A stretch of 64,000 nt of DNA from Odoribacter sp. AF15-53. GTDB lineage: Bacteria; Bacteroidota; Bacteroidia; Bacteroidales; Marinifilaceae. This document shows, one piece after another, positions 54,090-62,652 of this stretch (position 1 is its first letter; each line of letters begins with the position of its first letter). The notes beneath the pieces were generated by a model. It did not search any database. It saw nothing but the letters and a program-made list of their open reading frames with translations, and was not told the origin of the DNA. Location of the stretch: positions 248,001 to 312,000 of the forward strand of contig NZ_QUHC01000005.1 of NCBI RefSeq assembly GCF_003479425.1, in the 5' to 3' direction. The position numbers and the translations under genes were made by a program.

Positions 54090-55382
54090 ATGAATTTTGT
54101 TGAAGAAGTCAGATGGAGAGGGATGATCCATAACATCATACCGGGAACCGAGGAACAACTTGCTAAAGAGTGCACGACGGCTTATGTCGGGATTGACCCG
54201 ACGGCGGATTCGTTGCATATCGGTCACCTCGTGTCGGTGATGATGATGAAGCACTTGCAGTTGGCCGGCCACAAGCCGATTTTCGTGATCGGGGGGGCTA
54301 CCGGGATGATTGGTGATCCGAGCGGTAAATCTCAAGAACGGAATTTGTTGGACGAGGAGACGATCGAGAAGAATATGGCGGGAATCAAGGCCCAGTTGTC
54401 CAAGTTTATTGATTTCAACTCGGATGAGCCGAACGCGGCGATCATGGTGAATAATTATGACTGGATGAAGAATTTTTCTTTCCTGGACTTTATCCGGGAA
54501 GTGGGGAAACATATCACGGTGAATTACATGATGTCGAAGGATTCCGTGAAGAAACGGTTGAGCGCTGATGCGGCACAGGGAATGTCGTTCACGGAGTTTA
54601 CCTATCAGTTGGTGCAGGGATATGATTTCTTGTATTTGCGTCGTCATTACAATTGCCTGTTGCAGATGGGTGGTTCCGACCAGTGGGGGAATATCACCAC
54701 GGGCGGGGAGTTGATTCGCCGGAAAGATGGCGGTGAGGCTTACGGGTTCACGTGGCCTTTGATGACGAAGAGTGACGGGAAGAAGTTCGGGAAGACGGAG
54801 TCGGGTAACGTGTGGTTAGACCCGAAGCGGACATCTCCTTACAAGTTCTACCAGTTCTGGTTGAATAGCACGGACGAGGATGCCGCTAAATATATCAAGA
54901 TATTCACGATTTTGCCCCCGGCAGAGATTGACGCCTTGATCGCGGAACATGCCGAAGCCCCGCATCTGAGAAAGTTGCAGAAGATGTTGGCAAAAGAGGT
55001 GACCTGCCTGATCCACGGGGAAGAAGCGTATAATTCGGCCTTGGAGGCTTCACAGATATTGTTCGGTAACGCTACATCCGATGCTTTGAAACGCTTGGAC
55101 GAGGATACGTTGTTGTCCGTGTTCGAGGGAGTGCCTCAATTCGAGATCGCGAGAACCGATCTGGAAGCCGGGATTCATATCGTGGATCTGATGGCAGAAA
55201 AGACGACCATGATGTCCTCGAAGGGAGAGGCGCGACGTGCATTGAAAGGCAACGCGATTAGTATTAACAAGGAGAAAGTGCAAGATCAGGAATTAACGGT
55301 GACTCCCGATTACCTGATTGATGACAAGTATATCCTGTTGCAGAGCGGGAAAAAGAATTATTATCTGGTTATCGTGAAATAA
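54090..55382 (+). CDS. tyrS: Tyrosyl-tRNA synthetase
   Basis: A 430-residue class I synthetase. [20 protein letters not shown] contains the HIGH motif; [13 protein letters not shown] and [14 protein letters not shown] are the substrate-binding signatures; [12 protein letters not shown] is the KMSKS-type loop reading KFGKT. The C-terminal S4-like domain binds tRNA. Length normal. Confidence 0.97.
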   Translation: MNFVEEVRWRGMIHNIIPGTEEQLAKECTTAYVGIDPTADSLHIGHLVSVMMMKHLQLAGHKPIFVIGGATGMIGDPSGKSQERNLLDEETIEKNMAGIKAQLSKFIDFNSDEPNAAIMVNNYDWMKNFSFLDFIREVGKHITVNYMMSKDSVKKRLSADAAQGMSFTEFTYQLVQGYDFLYLRRHYNCLLQMGGSDQWGNITTGGELIRRKDGGEAYGFTWPLMTKSDGKKFGKTESGNVWLDPKRTSPYKFYQFWLNSTDEDAAKYIKIFTILPPAEIDALIAEHAEAPHLRKLQKMLAKEVTCLIHGEEAYNSALEASQILFGNATSDALKRLDEDTLLSVFEGVPQFEIARTDLEAGIHIVDLMAEKTTMMSSKGEARRALKGNAISINKEKVQDQELTVTPDYLIDDKYILLQSGKKNYYLVIVK

Positions 55383-55409
55383 AAAATGGTGCTTCACGCA
55401 CCATTTTTT
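55381..55409 (+). terminator. Bidirectional terminator between tyrS and tonB
   Basis: AATGGTGC / GCACCATT perfect stem with loop TTCAC, A-run before and T-run after. It serves tyrS and the converging TonB gene. Confidence 0.9.
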
Positions 55410-56118
55410 ATTGTAATTGAAAATTAATAGGAACCGTGTAGGAAACTCTCACGGGTTTGTTGCGTTGTTTCCCGGGAGTCCATTTGGGCATGGCTTTCAC
55501 GACACGAATGGCTTCTTTGTCCAAAGACGGGTCTACGGATCGGGCGACCTTCACGTCGGTGACGCTGCCGTCTCTCTCGATGACGAATTGGACGAACACT
55601 CTACCTTGGATGTTGTTTTCTTGGGCAATCATCGGGTATTTAATGTTTTTAGAAATCCATTGTTGCACGTTTCCCGGAAATTTAGGCATGTCTTCGACAA
55701 CGGCAAAGACTTCGGCCTCGTCGGAGTATTCATCCCCGTACTCGTCTCCGTAGCCATTGCCTTGTCCGCTGAAGTCGTAAACCCTGCGGTTGGCGACATT
55801 GGCTTCCACGTCTTCAATTTCCAGTACGTCATCCAAATTTATTTCTTCATCCACGATTTCTATCAGGTCAGTTAAGCGGGGGGCTGGAGGTGGTGGAGGA
55901 GGAGGCTTCAACATCTGTTGAGTGATGGGAATAATCTCCTCTTCTACTAGCTCTTCCGGAACTGTTACAATGAAGTCTTCTTTATCCTTCATGTTGACTT
56001 TCCACTCGAAAGCAAGGAACAGAAAGGCTAATGCTATGATCAGCCCGATCTCGAAGAAGATTCCTTTCAAGTTTTCGAGGTTTGCCTTTGATGATTTTTT
56101 TACTTCCATAACATTCAC
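55408..56118 (-). CDS. TonB-family energy transducer, copy 1
   Basis: A 236-residue TonB protein. Cytoplasmic start, one span (about 23-42, EIGLIIALAFLFLAFEW), polyproline region (KPPPPPPPAPRL), acidic and Gly-rich linker (GNGYGDEYGDEYSDEAE), and the C-terminal TonB domain with MPKFPGNVQQWISKNIKYP, GRVFVQFVIERDGSVTDV and the ending VRVSYTVPINFQLQ. It couples the proton-motive force to TonB-dependent receptors such as SusC. About 80% alike in the C-terminal domain to copy 2. Confidence 0.92.
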   Translation of the reverse strand: MNVMEVKKSSKANLENLKGIFFEIGLIIALAFLFLAFEWKVNMKDKEDFIVTVPEELVEEEIIPITQQMLKPPPPPPPAPRLTDLIEIVDEEINLDDVLEIEDVEANVANRRVYDFSGQGNGYGDEYGDEYSDEAEVFAVVEDMPKFPGNVQQWISKNIKYPMIAQENNIQGRVFVQFVIERDGSVTDVKVARSVDPSLDKEAIRVVKAMPKWTPGKQRNKPVRVSYTVPINFQLQ

Positions 56119-56196
56119 TTAATTGGTTAAGCTTATACCTCTAATATACAAAAAATCAGCCAGAAAACCAAATAAATGAAGAAAAGATTACCTGCG

Positions 56197-56240
56197 GTAA
56201 GTTACAGGTTGCAAGTTAGTAAGTTACAGGTTGTAGGGGG
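56197..56240. repeat. 11-bp-period repeat
   Basis: Four 11-base units GTAAGTTACAG, GTTGCAAGTTA, GTAAGTTACAG, GTTGTAGGGGG (a 22-base tandem). The unit GTAAGTTACAG resembles ATAAGTTACCG in the element at 58556. Confidence 0.75.
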
Positions 56241-56252
56241 AGGGAATATGTA

Positions 56253-56284
56253 TAATCCGGGAATTGAATACAATTCCCGGATTA
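56253..56284 (-). terminator. Strong hairpin after hflX
   Basis: A perfect 14-base stem (TAATCCGGGAATTG / CAATTCCCGGATTA) with a four-base loop, 8 bases past the hflX stop. No T-run follows on the minus strand, so it may act as an RNA 3'-end stabiliser instead of an intrinsic terminator. Confidence 0.55.
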
Positions 56285-56292
56285 TTACATTA

Positions 56293-57531
56293 TTAATCTT
56301 CTGTTTCTTCTTCCGCTTCAAAATCCTGGTATAGGAAGTCATTGAACGGGAAACGGGCGGAGTGAATGTCTTTGACGATGTCGTATAATTTATCTTTCAG
56401 CTCTTCGATGTTTTCTTTGGAACGGGCAGAAATGTACACCGTCTCTCCTCCCTGTTTGGACATCCACATTTGTTTCAGGTCCTCCAGGCTGTAGTTTTTA
56501 CGCTCGATGGGTGTGAGATCGTCCTCGTCTTTTTTCGTGTACGTGAAGGCGTCTATTTTATTAAATACGGTAATCGTGGGTTTATTGGTTTTATCCAATA
56601 GCTCGCTTAGCGTTTCGTTTACGACCCGTACCTGATCCTCGAATTGCGGGTGAGAGATATCCACGACATGAAGGATCACGTCGGCTTCCCGTACCTCGTC
56701 GAGAGTCGATTTGAAGGACTCTACCAGGTGGTGGGGGAGTTTGCGGATAAAACCTACCGTGTCGGCGAGAAGTAGCGGGACGTTTTTGATCGCTATTTTT
56801 CGTACCGTGGTGTCCAGGGTAGCGAACAGTTTGTTCTCGGCGAATACTTCCGATTTGCTTAAAAGGTTCATCAGCGTGGATTTCCCCACGTTGGTGTATC
56901 CAACCAGCGCAACCCGTACGAGTTTTCCCCGGTTCTTGCGTTGCGTGGTCATTTGTTTGTCGATTTTGGCCAACTGTTCTTTCAGACGGGTAATTTTATC
57001 CCGGATGATCCGTCGGTCGGTCTCGATTTCGCTTTCACCGGGACCACGGAGTCCGATACCTCCTTTTTGTCTTTCCAAGTGGGTCCACATACCTGTCAGG
57101 CGTGGGAGCATGTACTGGTATTGCGCCAGTTCTACTTGTGCTTTTGCCTCGGCGGTACGAGCTCTTTTGGCAAAGATGTCCAGGATGAGGGTAGTTCGGT
57201 CGAGTACTTTTCTTCCCGGTAATTCCCGGTCGATATTTCTGATTTGTGTCGGGCTTAGTTCGTCATCGAAGATCACCAGGTCGATATCGTTTTCCTCGAC
57301 ATAGTTTCTGATTTCTTCCAGTTTCCCTTTACCGACAAAAGTTGCCGTTACCGGCTTGTCCAGGTTCTGCGTGAATATCTTAACGGTTTCCGCTCCTGCC
57401 GTCTCTGCAAGAAAAGCAAGTTCATCCAGGTATTCACACATCGTGTTGTAGCTGATGTTTTCAGATTGTAGCGCTACGCCTACAAGAATGGCTTTTTCTG
57501 CTTCTTTTTTCGTGTAAAAATAATCGCTCAT
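56293..57531 (-). CDS. hflX: GTPase HflX
   Basis: A 412-residue ribosome-associated GTPase. N-terminal HflX domain with VIFDDELSPTQIRNIDREL, then GIGLRGPGESEIETDRR and the G domain: GYTNVGKSTL (P-loop), DTVGFIRKLPH (G3), NKID (G4) and SARSKENIEEL (G5). HflX splits stalled ribosomes under stress. Acidic C-terminal tail EAEEETED. Confidence 0.96.
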   Translation of the reverse strand: MSDYFYTKKEAEKAILVGVALQSENISYNTMCEYLDELAFLAETAGAETVKIFTQNLDKPVTATFVGKGKLEEIRNYVEENDIDLVIFDDELSPTQIRNIDRELPGRKVLDRTTLILDIFAKRARTAEAKAQVELAQYQYMLPRLTGMWTHLERQKGGIGLRGPGESEIETDRRIIRDKITRLKEQLAKIDKQMTTQRKNRGKLVRVALVGYTNVGKSTLMNLLSKSEVFAENKLFATLDTTVRKIAIKNVPLLLADTVGFIRKLPHHLVESFKSTLDEVREADVILHVVDISHPQFEDQVRVVNETLSELLDKTNKPTITVFNKIDAFTYTKKDEDDLTPIERKNYSLEDLKQMWMSKQGGETVYISARSKENIEELKDKLYDIVKDIHSARFPFNDFLYQDFEAEEETED

Positions 57532-57539
57532 AAATAGTG

Positions 57540-57567
57540 AAAAAAGAGGCTGACGATGATCGACAGC
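57540..57567 (-). terminator. Terminator after TonB copy 2
   Basis: GAGGCTG / CAGCCTC perfect 7-bp stem with an 11-base loop, followed on the minus strand by a T-run, 25 bases past the stop. Confidence 0.8.
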
Positions 57568-57592
57568 CTCCCGTTATAATTTTACGTGTCTT

Positions 57593-58285
57593 TTACTGTA
57601 ATTGGAAGTTGATAGGTACAGTGTAAGATACTCGAACCGGTTTACCTCTCTGTTTTCCGGGTTTCCATTTCGGCATGGCTTTTACCACACGAATGGCCTC
57701 TTTGTCCAGAGACGGGTCAACGGATCTTGCAACTTTCACGTCGCTAACACTACCGTCTTTCTCGATCACGAATTGTACGAATACTTTACCCTGAATGTTG
57801 TTTTCTTGCGCAATCATCGGGTATTTCACGTTCTTCGCGATCCATTTTTGTACGCTACCACCAGGGAATTGAGGCATATCTTCTACAACCTGGAAGATGT
57901 CGGCTTCTCCACTATCTTCACTTTCGCCATAATCAGCTCCGTCATAGTCGAAGTTGTAGTTATTCTTGTTCTCAACGTCAGCCTCAACGTCTTCGATTTC
58001 GAGTTCGTCGTCGATGTTAAGTTCGTCTTCCACGATCTCGATCAAGTCCGTTAATTTCGGGGCTGGGGGAGGTGGTGGGGGCGGTTTCATCATCTGTTGG
58101 GTAATTGGAATGATTTCCTCCTCAACTTGCTCTTCCTGGGTAATAACGAAACCCTCTTCTACTTTCGTGTTGGTCTTCCAGTTGAAAGCACAGAGTAGAA
58201 ATCCTAGAGCAATAACAAAACCGATCTCAAGGAAAATGGTTTTCTTCCCTTCAAGATCTGCTTTAGGTGATTTTTTTACTTCCAT
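57593..58285 (-). CDS. TonB-family energy transducer, copy 2
   Basis: A 230-residue paralogue of copy 1 with the same layout: span at about 19-37 (EIGFVIALGFLLCAFNW), KPPPPPPPAPKL, acidic linker (YGESEDSGEADIFQ), and a TonB domain ending VRVSYTVPINFQLQ as in copy 1. The upstream minus strand has TTG, 20 bases, TATTTTTA as a plausible promoter. Confidence 0.92.
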   Translation of the reverse strand: MEVKKSPKADLEGKKTIFLEIGFVIALGFLLCAFNWKTNTKVEEGFVITQEEQVEEEIIPITQQMMKPPPPPPPAPKLTDLIEIVEDELNIDDELEIEDVEADVENKNNYNFDYDGADYGESEDSGEADIFQVVEDMPQFPGGSVQKWIAKNVKYPMIAQENNIQGKVFVQFVIEKDGSVSDVKVARSVDPSLDKEAIRVVKAMPKWKPGKQRGKPVRVSYTVPINFQLQ

Positions 58286-58555
58286 GTTATTAGTTTGATA
58301 TTATGGTACTGTTTTTTCTTACAAATTCCGTGGGTAAAAATAGTCAAATTCGTATTAAACCACAATATTTCTATCCTTTTTTTTGAAGAAAATGTTAAAA
58401 CTAACTCTAAACTTCATTAAAATCTTCTTAAAGTGGTTTGTTGCATGATGAATTTCCTGTTTACAACTTTTGGGTCAAGGATAATTCGGAATGTTGTAAG
58501 GGTATAATTCGTTCCCGTTTCTGTGTTTTCATGTACTTTTGCCGGTGTCTCCTTG

Positions 58556-58599
58556 GTAAGTTGCCGATAAGTTACCGATAAGTTGCCGATACACGGCGG
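58556..58599. repeat. 11-bp-period repeat
   Basis: Units GTAAGTTGCCG, ATAAGTTACCG, ATAAGTTGCCG, ATACACGGCGG follow one another; related to the units at 56197. Confidence 0.8.
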
Positions 58600-58709
58600 T
58601 GACTTGTTGCTGGTTTTGTGCTGATGTGTTGTCAGGATACAGGTGCGATGGGGCTGAGGGAACGGGGCGTGATGGTGGCGTTGCTTCGGGAGGCTGGCAT
58701 GAAGTAAAA

Positions 58710-58738
58710 AAGGACAACCTTTGCAGGCTGTCCTTTTT
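58710..58738 (-). terminator. Terminator after TonB copy 3
   Basis: AAAAAGGACAGCC-type arm pairs with GGCTGTCCTTTTT across a short loop (AAAGGACAACCTTTGCAGG region); the minus strand ends in a T-run about 40 bases past the stop. Confidence 0.75.
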
Positions 58739-58775
58739 CGGGATGTTCGTATTGTATGTAAATCACTGTATGTTT

Positions 58776-59474
58776 CTAGTTCAATTTGAATGTGATCGGG
58801 ATCGTGAATCTAACTCTCACGGCTTTGTCCCGTTGCATTCCCGGTTTCCATTTCGGCATGGCTTTTACCACGCGGATAGCTTCTTGTGATAAATCCGGAT
58901 CGGCAGACCGTACCACGTTGATGGAGGTGATACTTCCGTCTCTTTCAACAACAAATTCGACGAATACTTTACCTTCGATGCCCATTTCCGAACATCTGGC
59001 CGGATATCTTAAGTTTTTCCTAAGCCATTTATTTAAATCCCCGTTAAAATGAGGCATTTCTTCAACGATGAGGAATTCTCGATCTCCTTCTCCTGTTTCT
59101 TCTCCAAAATTCTCGTCATATATCCCATCCCAGTTCGTGTCTGTTCCGGTCAATGAACCTTTCGTGTTGTCGTTATCGTCAATAATTTCCAAATTGTCGT
59201 CCAGTTCCATTTCGTCCGGCACGATGTCGATAATATCTATCGGTTTCATGCTTGCCTTGGGAAGCGGTTGTGAAGCCTTCTGGGGAACAAATATCGGAAG
59301 TACTTCTTCTACCTCGGTCGGGTCAACCGGGATAATGATTTCTTTCGCTTCCTCCTGATAGTATTTTGTCTCAAAGGCAAAAAACACCATCGCTAACGCT
59401 ACAACGAGCCCGATCTCGCGGAAAATAAACCGCTTGTTCTCAAGATCGGAACGGGATGTTTTCTTGGCTTCCAT
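58776..59474 (-). CDS. TonB-family energy transducer, copy 3
   Basis: A 232-residue TonB protein more divergent than copies 1 and 2. Span at about 20-38 (EIGLVVALAMVFFAFET). The polyproline stretch is missing; the same place reads PQKASQPLPKASMKPIDI. The C-terminal domain has MPHFNGDLNKWLRKNLRYP and ends VRFTIPITFKLN. Without polyproline the periplasmic reach may be shorter. It has its own promoter. Confidence 0.9.
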   Translation of the reverse strand: MEAKKTSRSDLENKRFIFREIGLVVALAMVFFAFETKYYQEEAKEIIIPVDPTEVEEVLPIFVPQKASQPLPKASMKPIDIIDIVPDEMELDDNLEIIDDNDNTKGSLTGTDTNWDGIYDENFGEETGEGDREFLIVEEMPHFNGDLNKWLRKNLRYPARCSEMGIEGKVFVEFVVERDGSITSINVVRSADPDLSQEAIRVVKAMPKWKPGMQRDKAVRVRFTIPITFKLN

Positions 59475-59517
59475 GACGTTTTTCTTTAAATGTTATTTAA
59501 ACGTTAATTTGATGTTT

Positions 59518-59548
59518 CAAAAATAGAAGATAAAAACGAGATAAACAA
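59518..59548 (-). promoter_or_regulatory. Promoter of TonB copy 3
   Basis: Minus strand: TTG (59546-59548), 20 bases, TATTTTTG (59518-59525). Both elements and the spacing fit the Bacteroidota consensus. The start codon is about 44 bases downstream. Confidence 0.75.
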
Positions 59549-59695
59549 GTTTTTTAACGAGAAATGTGAATATTTTCTTAAATTTTTTGTCGATTCATTT
59601 TAAAATAACGTTAAGAAGCCCGTGTTTATTAGGTTTTCTGGAATATTTATTTTAGAAGTAAGGACTATTATTTATAACTTTTCTACCTTCGCGAT

Positions 59696-60376
59696 ATGAT
59701 AGAAGTGTTATTTATTCGGATACCGGGGGAGAAGGAACGAGAAAAACTATTCGCTCGTTTAAGGGATTTCGTGTCCGGGGAATGTTATGACGAAGCCCTC
59801 GGTTACAGGAGTAAGGAAGTTGGCCTTCGCCGGTTGTTGGGAGAGGCTTTGGTGGGTTTTGCTTTACGGAAATGCTGGGATTTATCATTAGGAAGTTACC
59901 GGATACTCCGGGGTGAAAAGGGTAAACCGTTTATTGTCGGTCGGGAGAATGTGTTTTTCAATCTCTCTCATTCGGGTGAATACGTGGTTTGCGCCGTGTC
60001 GGATCGGGAGGTCGGGGTTGATATCGAGAAACGGGCTAAGGCACGGATGGAGGTTGCCGGACGCTTTTTCCATGAACGGGAGGTACGGATGTTGAAGTCT
60101 TTGAGTGGAACAGGGCAAGATCAGTTGTTTTTTAATTACTGGTCGGTGAAAGAGAGTTTCCTGAAATATATAGGTACGGGGCTGACCCGCCCGTTGAATA
60201 GTTTTATCGTGACGTTCACGGGAGAACGAGTTTCCTTGTACGAGGGGGTAAACGAGTTGCCCTTGCATGTGAATGCTTGTCCGGTAGATGCGGGTTATGC
60301 TTGTTATGTTTGTGGTGAGTACGACGGGATGCCGGAGATTCGGGAAGTTACTTTTGAAGAGATCACCCGTTGTTAG
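59696..60376 (+). CDS. 4'-Phosphopantetheinyl transferase (Sfp-type)
   Basis: A 226-residue enzyme that attaches the phosphopantetheine arm of CoA to carrier proteins. Motifs: GKPFIVGRENVFFNLSHSGE, the metal-binding VGVDIEK, and FFNYWSVKESFLKYIGTGL. No carrier-protein gene is close by, so its target is unknown. A promoter-like TACCTTCG lies about 10 bases before the start. Confidence 0.93.
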   Translation: MIEVLFIRIPGEKEREKLFARLRDFVSGECYDEALGYRSKEVGLRRLLGEALVGFALRKCWDLSLGSYRILRGEKGKPFIVGRENVFFNLSHSGEYVVCAVSDREVGVDIEKRAKARMEVAGRFFHEREVRMLKSLSGTGQDQLFFNYWSVKESFLKYIGTGLTRPLNSFIVTFTGERVSLYEGVNELPLHVNACPVDAGYACYVCGEYDGMPEIREVTFEEITRC

Positions 60377-60390
60377 GCAGGTGATCTCTT
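60357..60390. terminator. Hairpin spanning the transferase stop
   Basis: An 11-base perfect stem (AAGAGATCACC / GGTGATCTCTT) includes the stop codon in its loop region and lies between two converging genes. No T-run on either side, so terminator function is uncertain. Confidence 0.4.
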
Positions 60391-60399
60391 GGAGTGTGA

Positions 60400-61476
60400 T
60401 TATTTCTTGATACGAGTTATCAGACCCTGCACGTAGTTCGCGTTATTCGGTTGAAGGTTATTGCTTATTTCTTGTAGGTACGTGCTGGCTTTTTCTATTT
60501 GTTGCTGGTTGGCGATTCGTTCGAAACCGGTGAGTTCACGTAGGACTGACATGCGATCGGCCTCGTCGGGGAGTTCTTTGTTTATGTTTTGGAGAACCTT
60601 GAGGATTTCGTTTGCCCGGTCTTTTTGTTCTTTGTTAATGATATAAAAGAAGAGCATGCGATATCTCAGTGGAAGGGCACTTTTGTAATGGTCTTTTTCA
60701 AATTGTTTCAAATCTGTCATTCGTTTGTCAAAGTCGATACCCATCATTTTGAGTACACGAAATTCTTCCGAGTAAACTGATATGATTTTGTTTTCAACCT
60801 CTTGCTGCCCGAGTTGTTTACAGAAGGCCGCCCGGTTTTCGACAAGGTATCGGAACAGAGGGGTGTCCACGTTGTTTACTTCTGTTTTGATCAAGGTCCA
60901 GTTCTCCGGTTCGCATAGTTTGTTCACGCCCAGTTGGATCATGGTTTCACTCATGACGGTTTGCAGGCGTTTTTTGTCGTGAATACGCAGGATATTGATG
61001 TATTTTTCTAAGAATGAATGATCCCGTGCTCCTGCGGAGTATTTTCTATTGGCTTCTGCCAATTCAATGGCATCTTTGACTTTTTGGACGAAGTCTTCTT
61101 TTGGGCTGGATACGGCTCCTCCATCCAGACGGCAGTATACTGTTCCGTCATGATTGAGTATCAGGTAAGTCGGGTATATTCGTACGTTGTATTTTTGAGC
61201 AATATCAATCCCGTCACCTTCTTCCATGTCTTTCATAATGCAGATGTAGTTACTGTTAAAATAGTCACCACATTCTTTTAACGGGAAGATGAATTTTACC
61301 ATGTATTTGCATGGCCCGCAGGTTTTCGTGTAGCAATCGACGAATAGCTTTTTTCCTGTTGTTTGGGATTTGGCGAGGGCTTCTTTAAAAGTCAAGTCTT
61401 CAAAGTTTGTTCCTTCTTGGGCGAGACAATAACCTGCAAGGGAAAATAATAAACAAATTAAAAAGATGCGTTTCAT
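60400..61476 (-). CDS. Periplasmic thioredoxin-fold protein
   Basis: A 358-residue protein, signal ending SLAGYCLA. Thioredoxin domain (about 22-140) with DCYTKTCGPCKYMV and cis-Pro loop RIYPTYLILN, then a helical C-terminal half. It resembles in layout the thioredoxin gene in the first SusCD locus (39954-41231). Intact CGPC. Last gene of the second locus in this window; it begins 2 bases past the TlpA-like gene stop. Confidence 0.88.
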   Translation of the reverse strand: MKRIFLICLLFSLAGYCLAQEGTNFEDLTFKEALAKSQTTGKKLFVDCYTKTCGPCKYMVKFIFPLKECGDYFNSNYICIMKDMEEGDGIDIAQKYNVRIYPTYLILNHDGTVYCRLDGGAVSSPKEDFVQKVKDAIELAEANRKYSAGARDHSFLEKYINILRIHDKKRLQTVMSETMIQLGVNKLCEPENWTLIKTEVNNVDTPLFRYLVENRAAFCKQLGQQEVENKIISVYSEEFRVLKMMGIDFDKRMTDLKQFEKDHYKSALPLRYRMLFFYIINKEQKDRANEILKVLQNINKELPDEADRMSVLRELTGFERIANQQQIEKASTYLQEISNNLQPNNANYVQGLITRIKK

Positions 61477-61478
61477 AA

Positions 61479-62570
61479 TTATTGTTTTAATGTATTTTGG
61501 ATTAATGCTTTCATTTCTTTTCCGGGACCGGGGGCGAAGACCGTTACGATTTTTCCTTCTTTATCTATAATGAAATAACGAGGAACTCCATTTATATGGT
61601 ATTCTGTTTCAAAATGGGAATTCGCAGATGGGGCCGAAATAAGATTCAACATTTCTGTCATGTTATTCTCTTTGATGGCTTTTAACCATTTGTTTTGGTC
61701 GCTTTTTCGATCAATAGAGATGGTCAGAAATAGGATATCTTTATATTGTTTGAATTCATCTTTTAATTGCATGAATTTGGGCATTTTTTCGATGCAGCTA
61801 CAGCACCATGTAGCCCAAACGTCCACGATAATCACCTTTCCTCTGAAATCAGCGAATGAATAGGTTTTTCCATTTGTATCTTTCATTGAAGATAATGGTG
61901 CCGATTGACCTTTGCTTAAAGGTTCATATTGTGTGTATAGTTTTAGTATTTCTTGTTTTAACGGAGAATCTTCCACGTGTGATTCTATGGTAGGGCGTAA
62001 TTCTGCAATTTCTTCCGGGCATCCATTGTTTCGGAAAAGAAATTTCATTTTTTCCAGATAAGTATCATGTAGTAGTTTATTGTTACTGGAAAAAATATCT
62101 TTTAATTTGGTATAGTCGTTGTGGTTGAGAGGTCTTGCGAGGAATTGTGTGGAAATGGAAATCCCGTCTCTTGCAGCATCGAAAGTTTCTCCTTTTTTTA
62201 AGGCTTGAATCATATAATAATAATCTGTCCATTGGCCGGGAGAGTTTTGTTGCATGAATGCGACTACTGTAGGGTCGTTTAACTCGATGGTAGGTATTTG
62301 GCGAAGTAAAGGTTTTATATCTTCTTTTTCTCCATTATTTTGTGTGATGTATTCTCCACTTTTTAGAATCATGAAGCAATTATTTTGAATGGTTAATGGG
62401 ATATTTTTTTTGTCCATTCGTTTTATATTATCATGATAGGTTGTTGTAATATCTTTGGCAGAGGAAAATTCTTTCGACCATTTTTGTTTGAGATATTGAT
62501 AAATATTTCCCTCTTGTGCGAAAAGGGGAAAATAGAGAAGCTGTAGAAATATGAGAATTCTTATTTTCAT
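61479..62570 (-). CDS. TlpA-like thioredoxin with CCSC active site
   Basis: A 363-residue exported protein (signal LIFLQLLYFPLFA). A helical N-terminal part is followed by an AhpC/TlpA-type domain (about 220-363): GKTYSFADFRGKVIIVDVWA, active site TWCCSCIEKM, and cis-Pro loop GVPRYFIIDK. The usual CxPC reads CCSC, so the Pro is lost and an extra Cys is present, which should change redox potential. The gene is downstream of the Mx1-like lipoprotein and separated from it by a hairpin. Confidence 0.88.
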   Translation of the reverse strand: MKIRILIFLQLLYFPLFAQEGNIYQYLKQKWSKEFSSAKDITTTYHDNIKRMDKKNIPLTIQNNCFMILKSGEYITQNNGEKEDIKPLLRQIPTIELNDPTVVAFMQQNSPGQWTDYYYMIQALKKGETFDAARDGISISTQFLARPLNHNDYTKLKDIFSSNNKLLHDTYLEKMKFLFRNNGCPEEIAELRPTIESHVEDSPLKQEILKLYTQYEPLSKGQSAPLSSMKDTNGKTYSFADFRGKVIIVDVWATWCCSCIEKMPKFMQLKDEFKQYKDILFLTISIDRKSDQNKWLKAIKENNMTEMLNLISAPSANSHFETEYHINGVPRYFIIDKEGKIVTVFAPGPGKEMKALIQNTLKQ

Positions 62571-62603
62571 GTTTTAAGATATGAAAAATGTATAAGGGAA
62601 TAA

Positions 62604-62636
62604 AGTGTCAAAAGTCTATAAAAAACTTTTGACACT
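62604..62636 (-). terminator. Hairpin between the Mx1-like and TlpA-like genes
   Basis: A perfect 12-base stem (AGTGTCAAAAGT / ACTTTTGACACT) followed by TTTATT on the minus strand. Within an operon it would act as an attenuating terminator or processing site. Confidence 0.65.
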
Positions 62637-62652
62637 GTTTTAGTTATAACGT

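Larger units (their letters stand above)
58286..58775. other. 490-base gap with 11-bp repeat
   Basis: No gene called. The part next to TonB copy 2 is AT-rich and should hold its promoter. Then comes the 11-base-period element (58556-58599), a GC-rich stretch with no convincing frame (58600-58700) and, before TonB copy 3's end, an AAAAGGACA / TGTCCTTTT hairpin (about 58710-58738) that should terminate copy 3. Confidence 0.6.
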
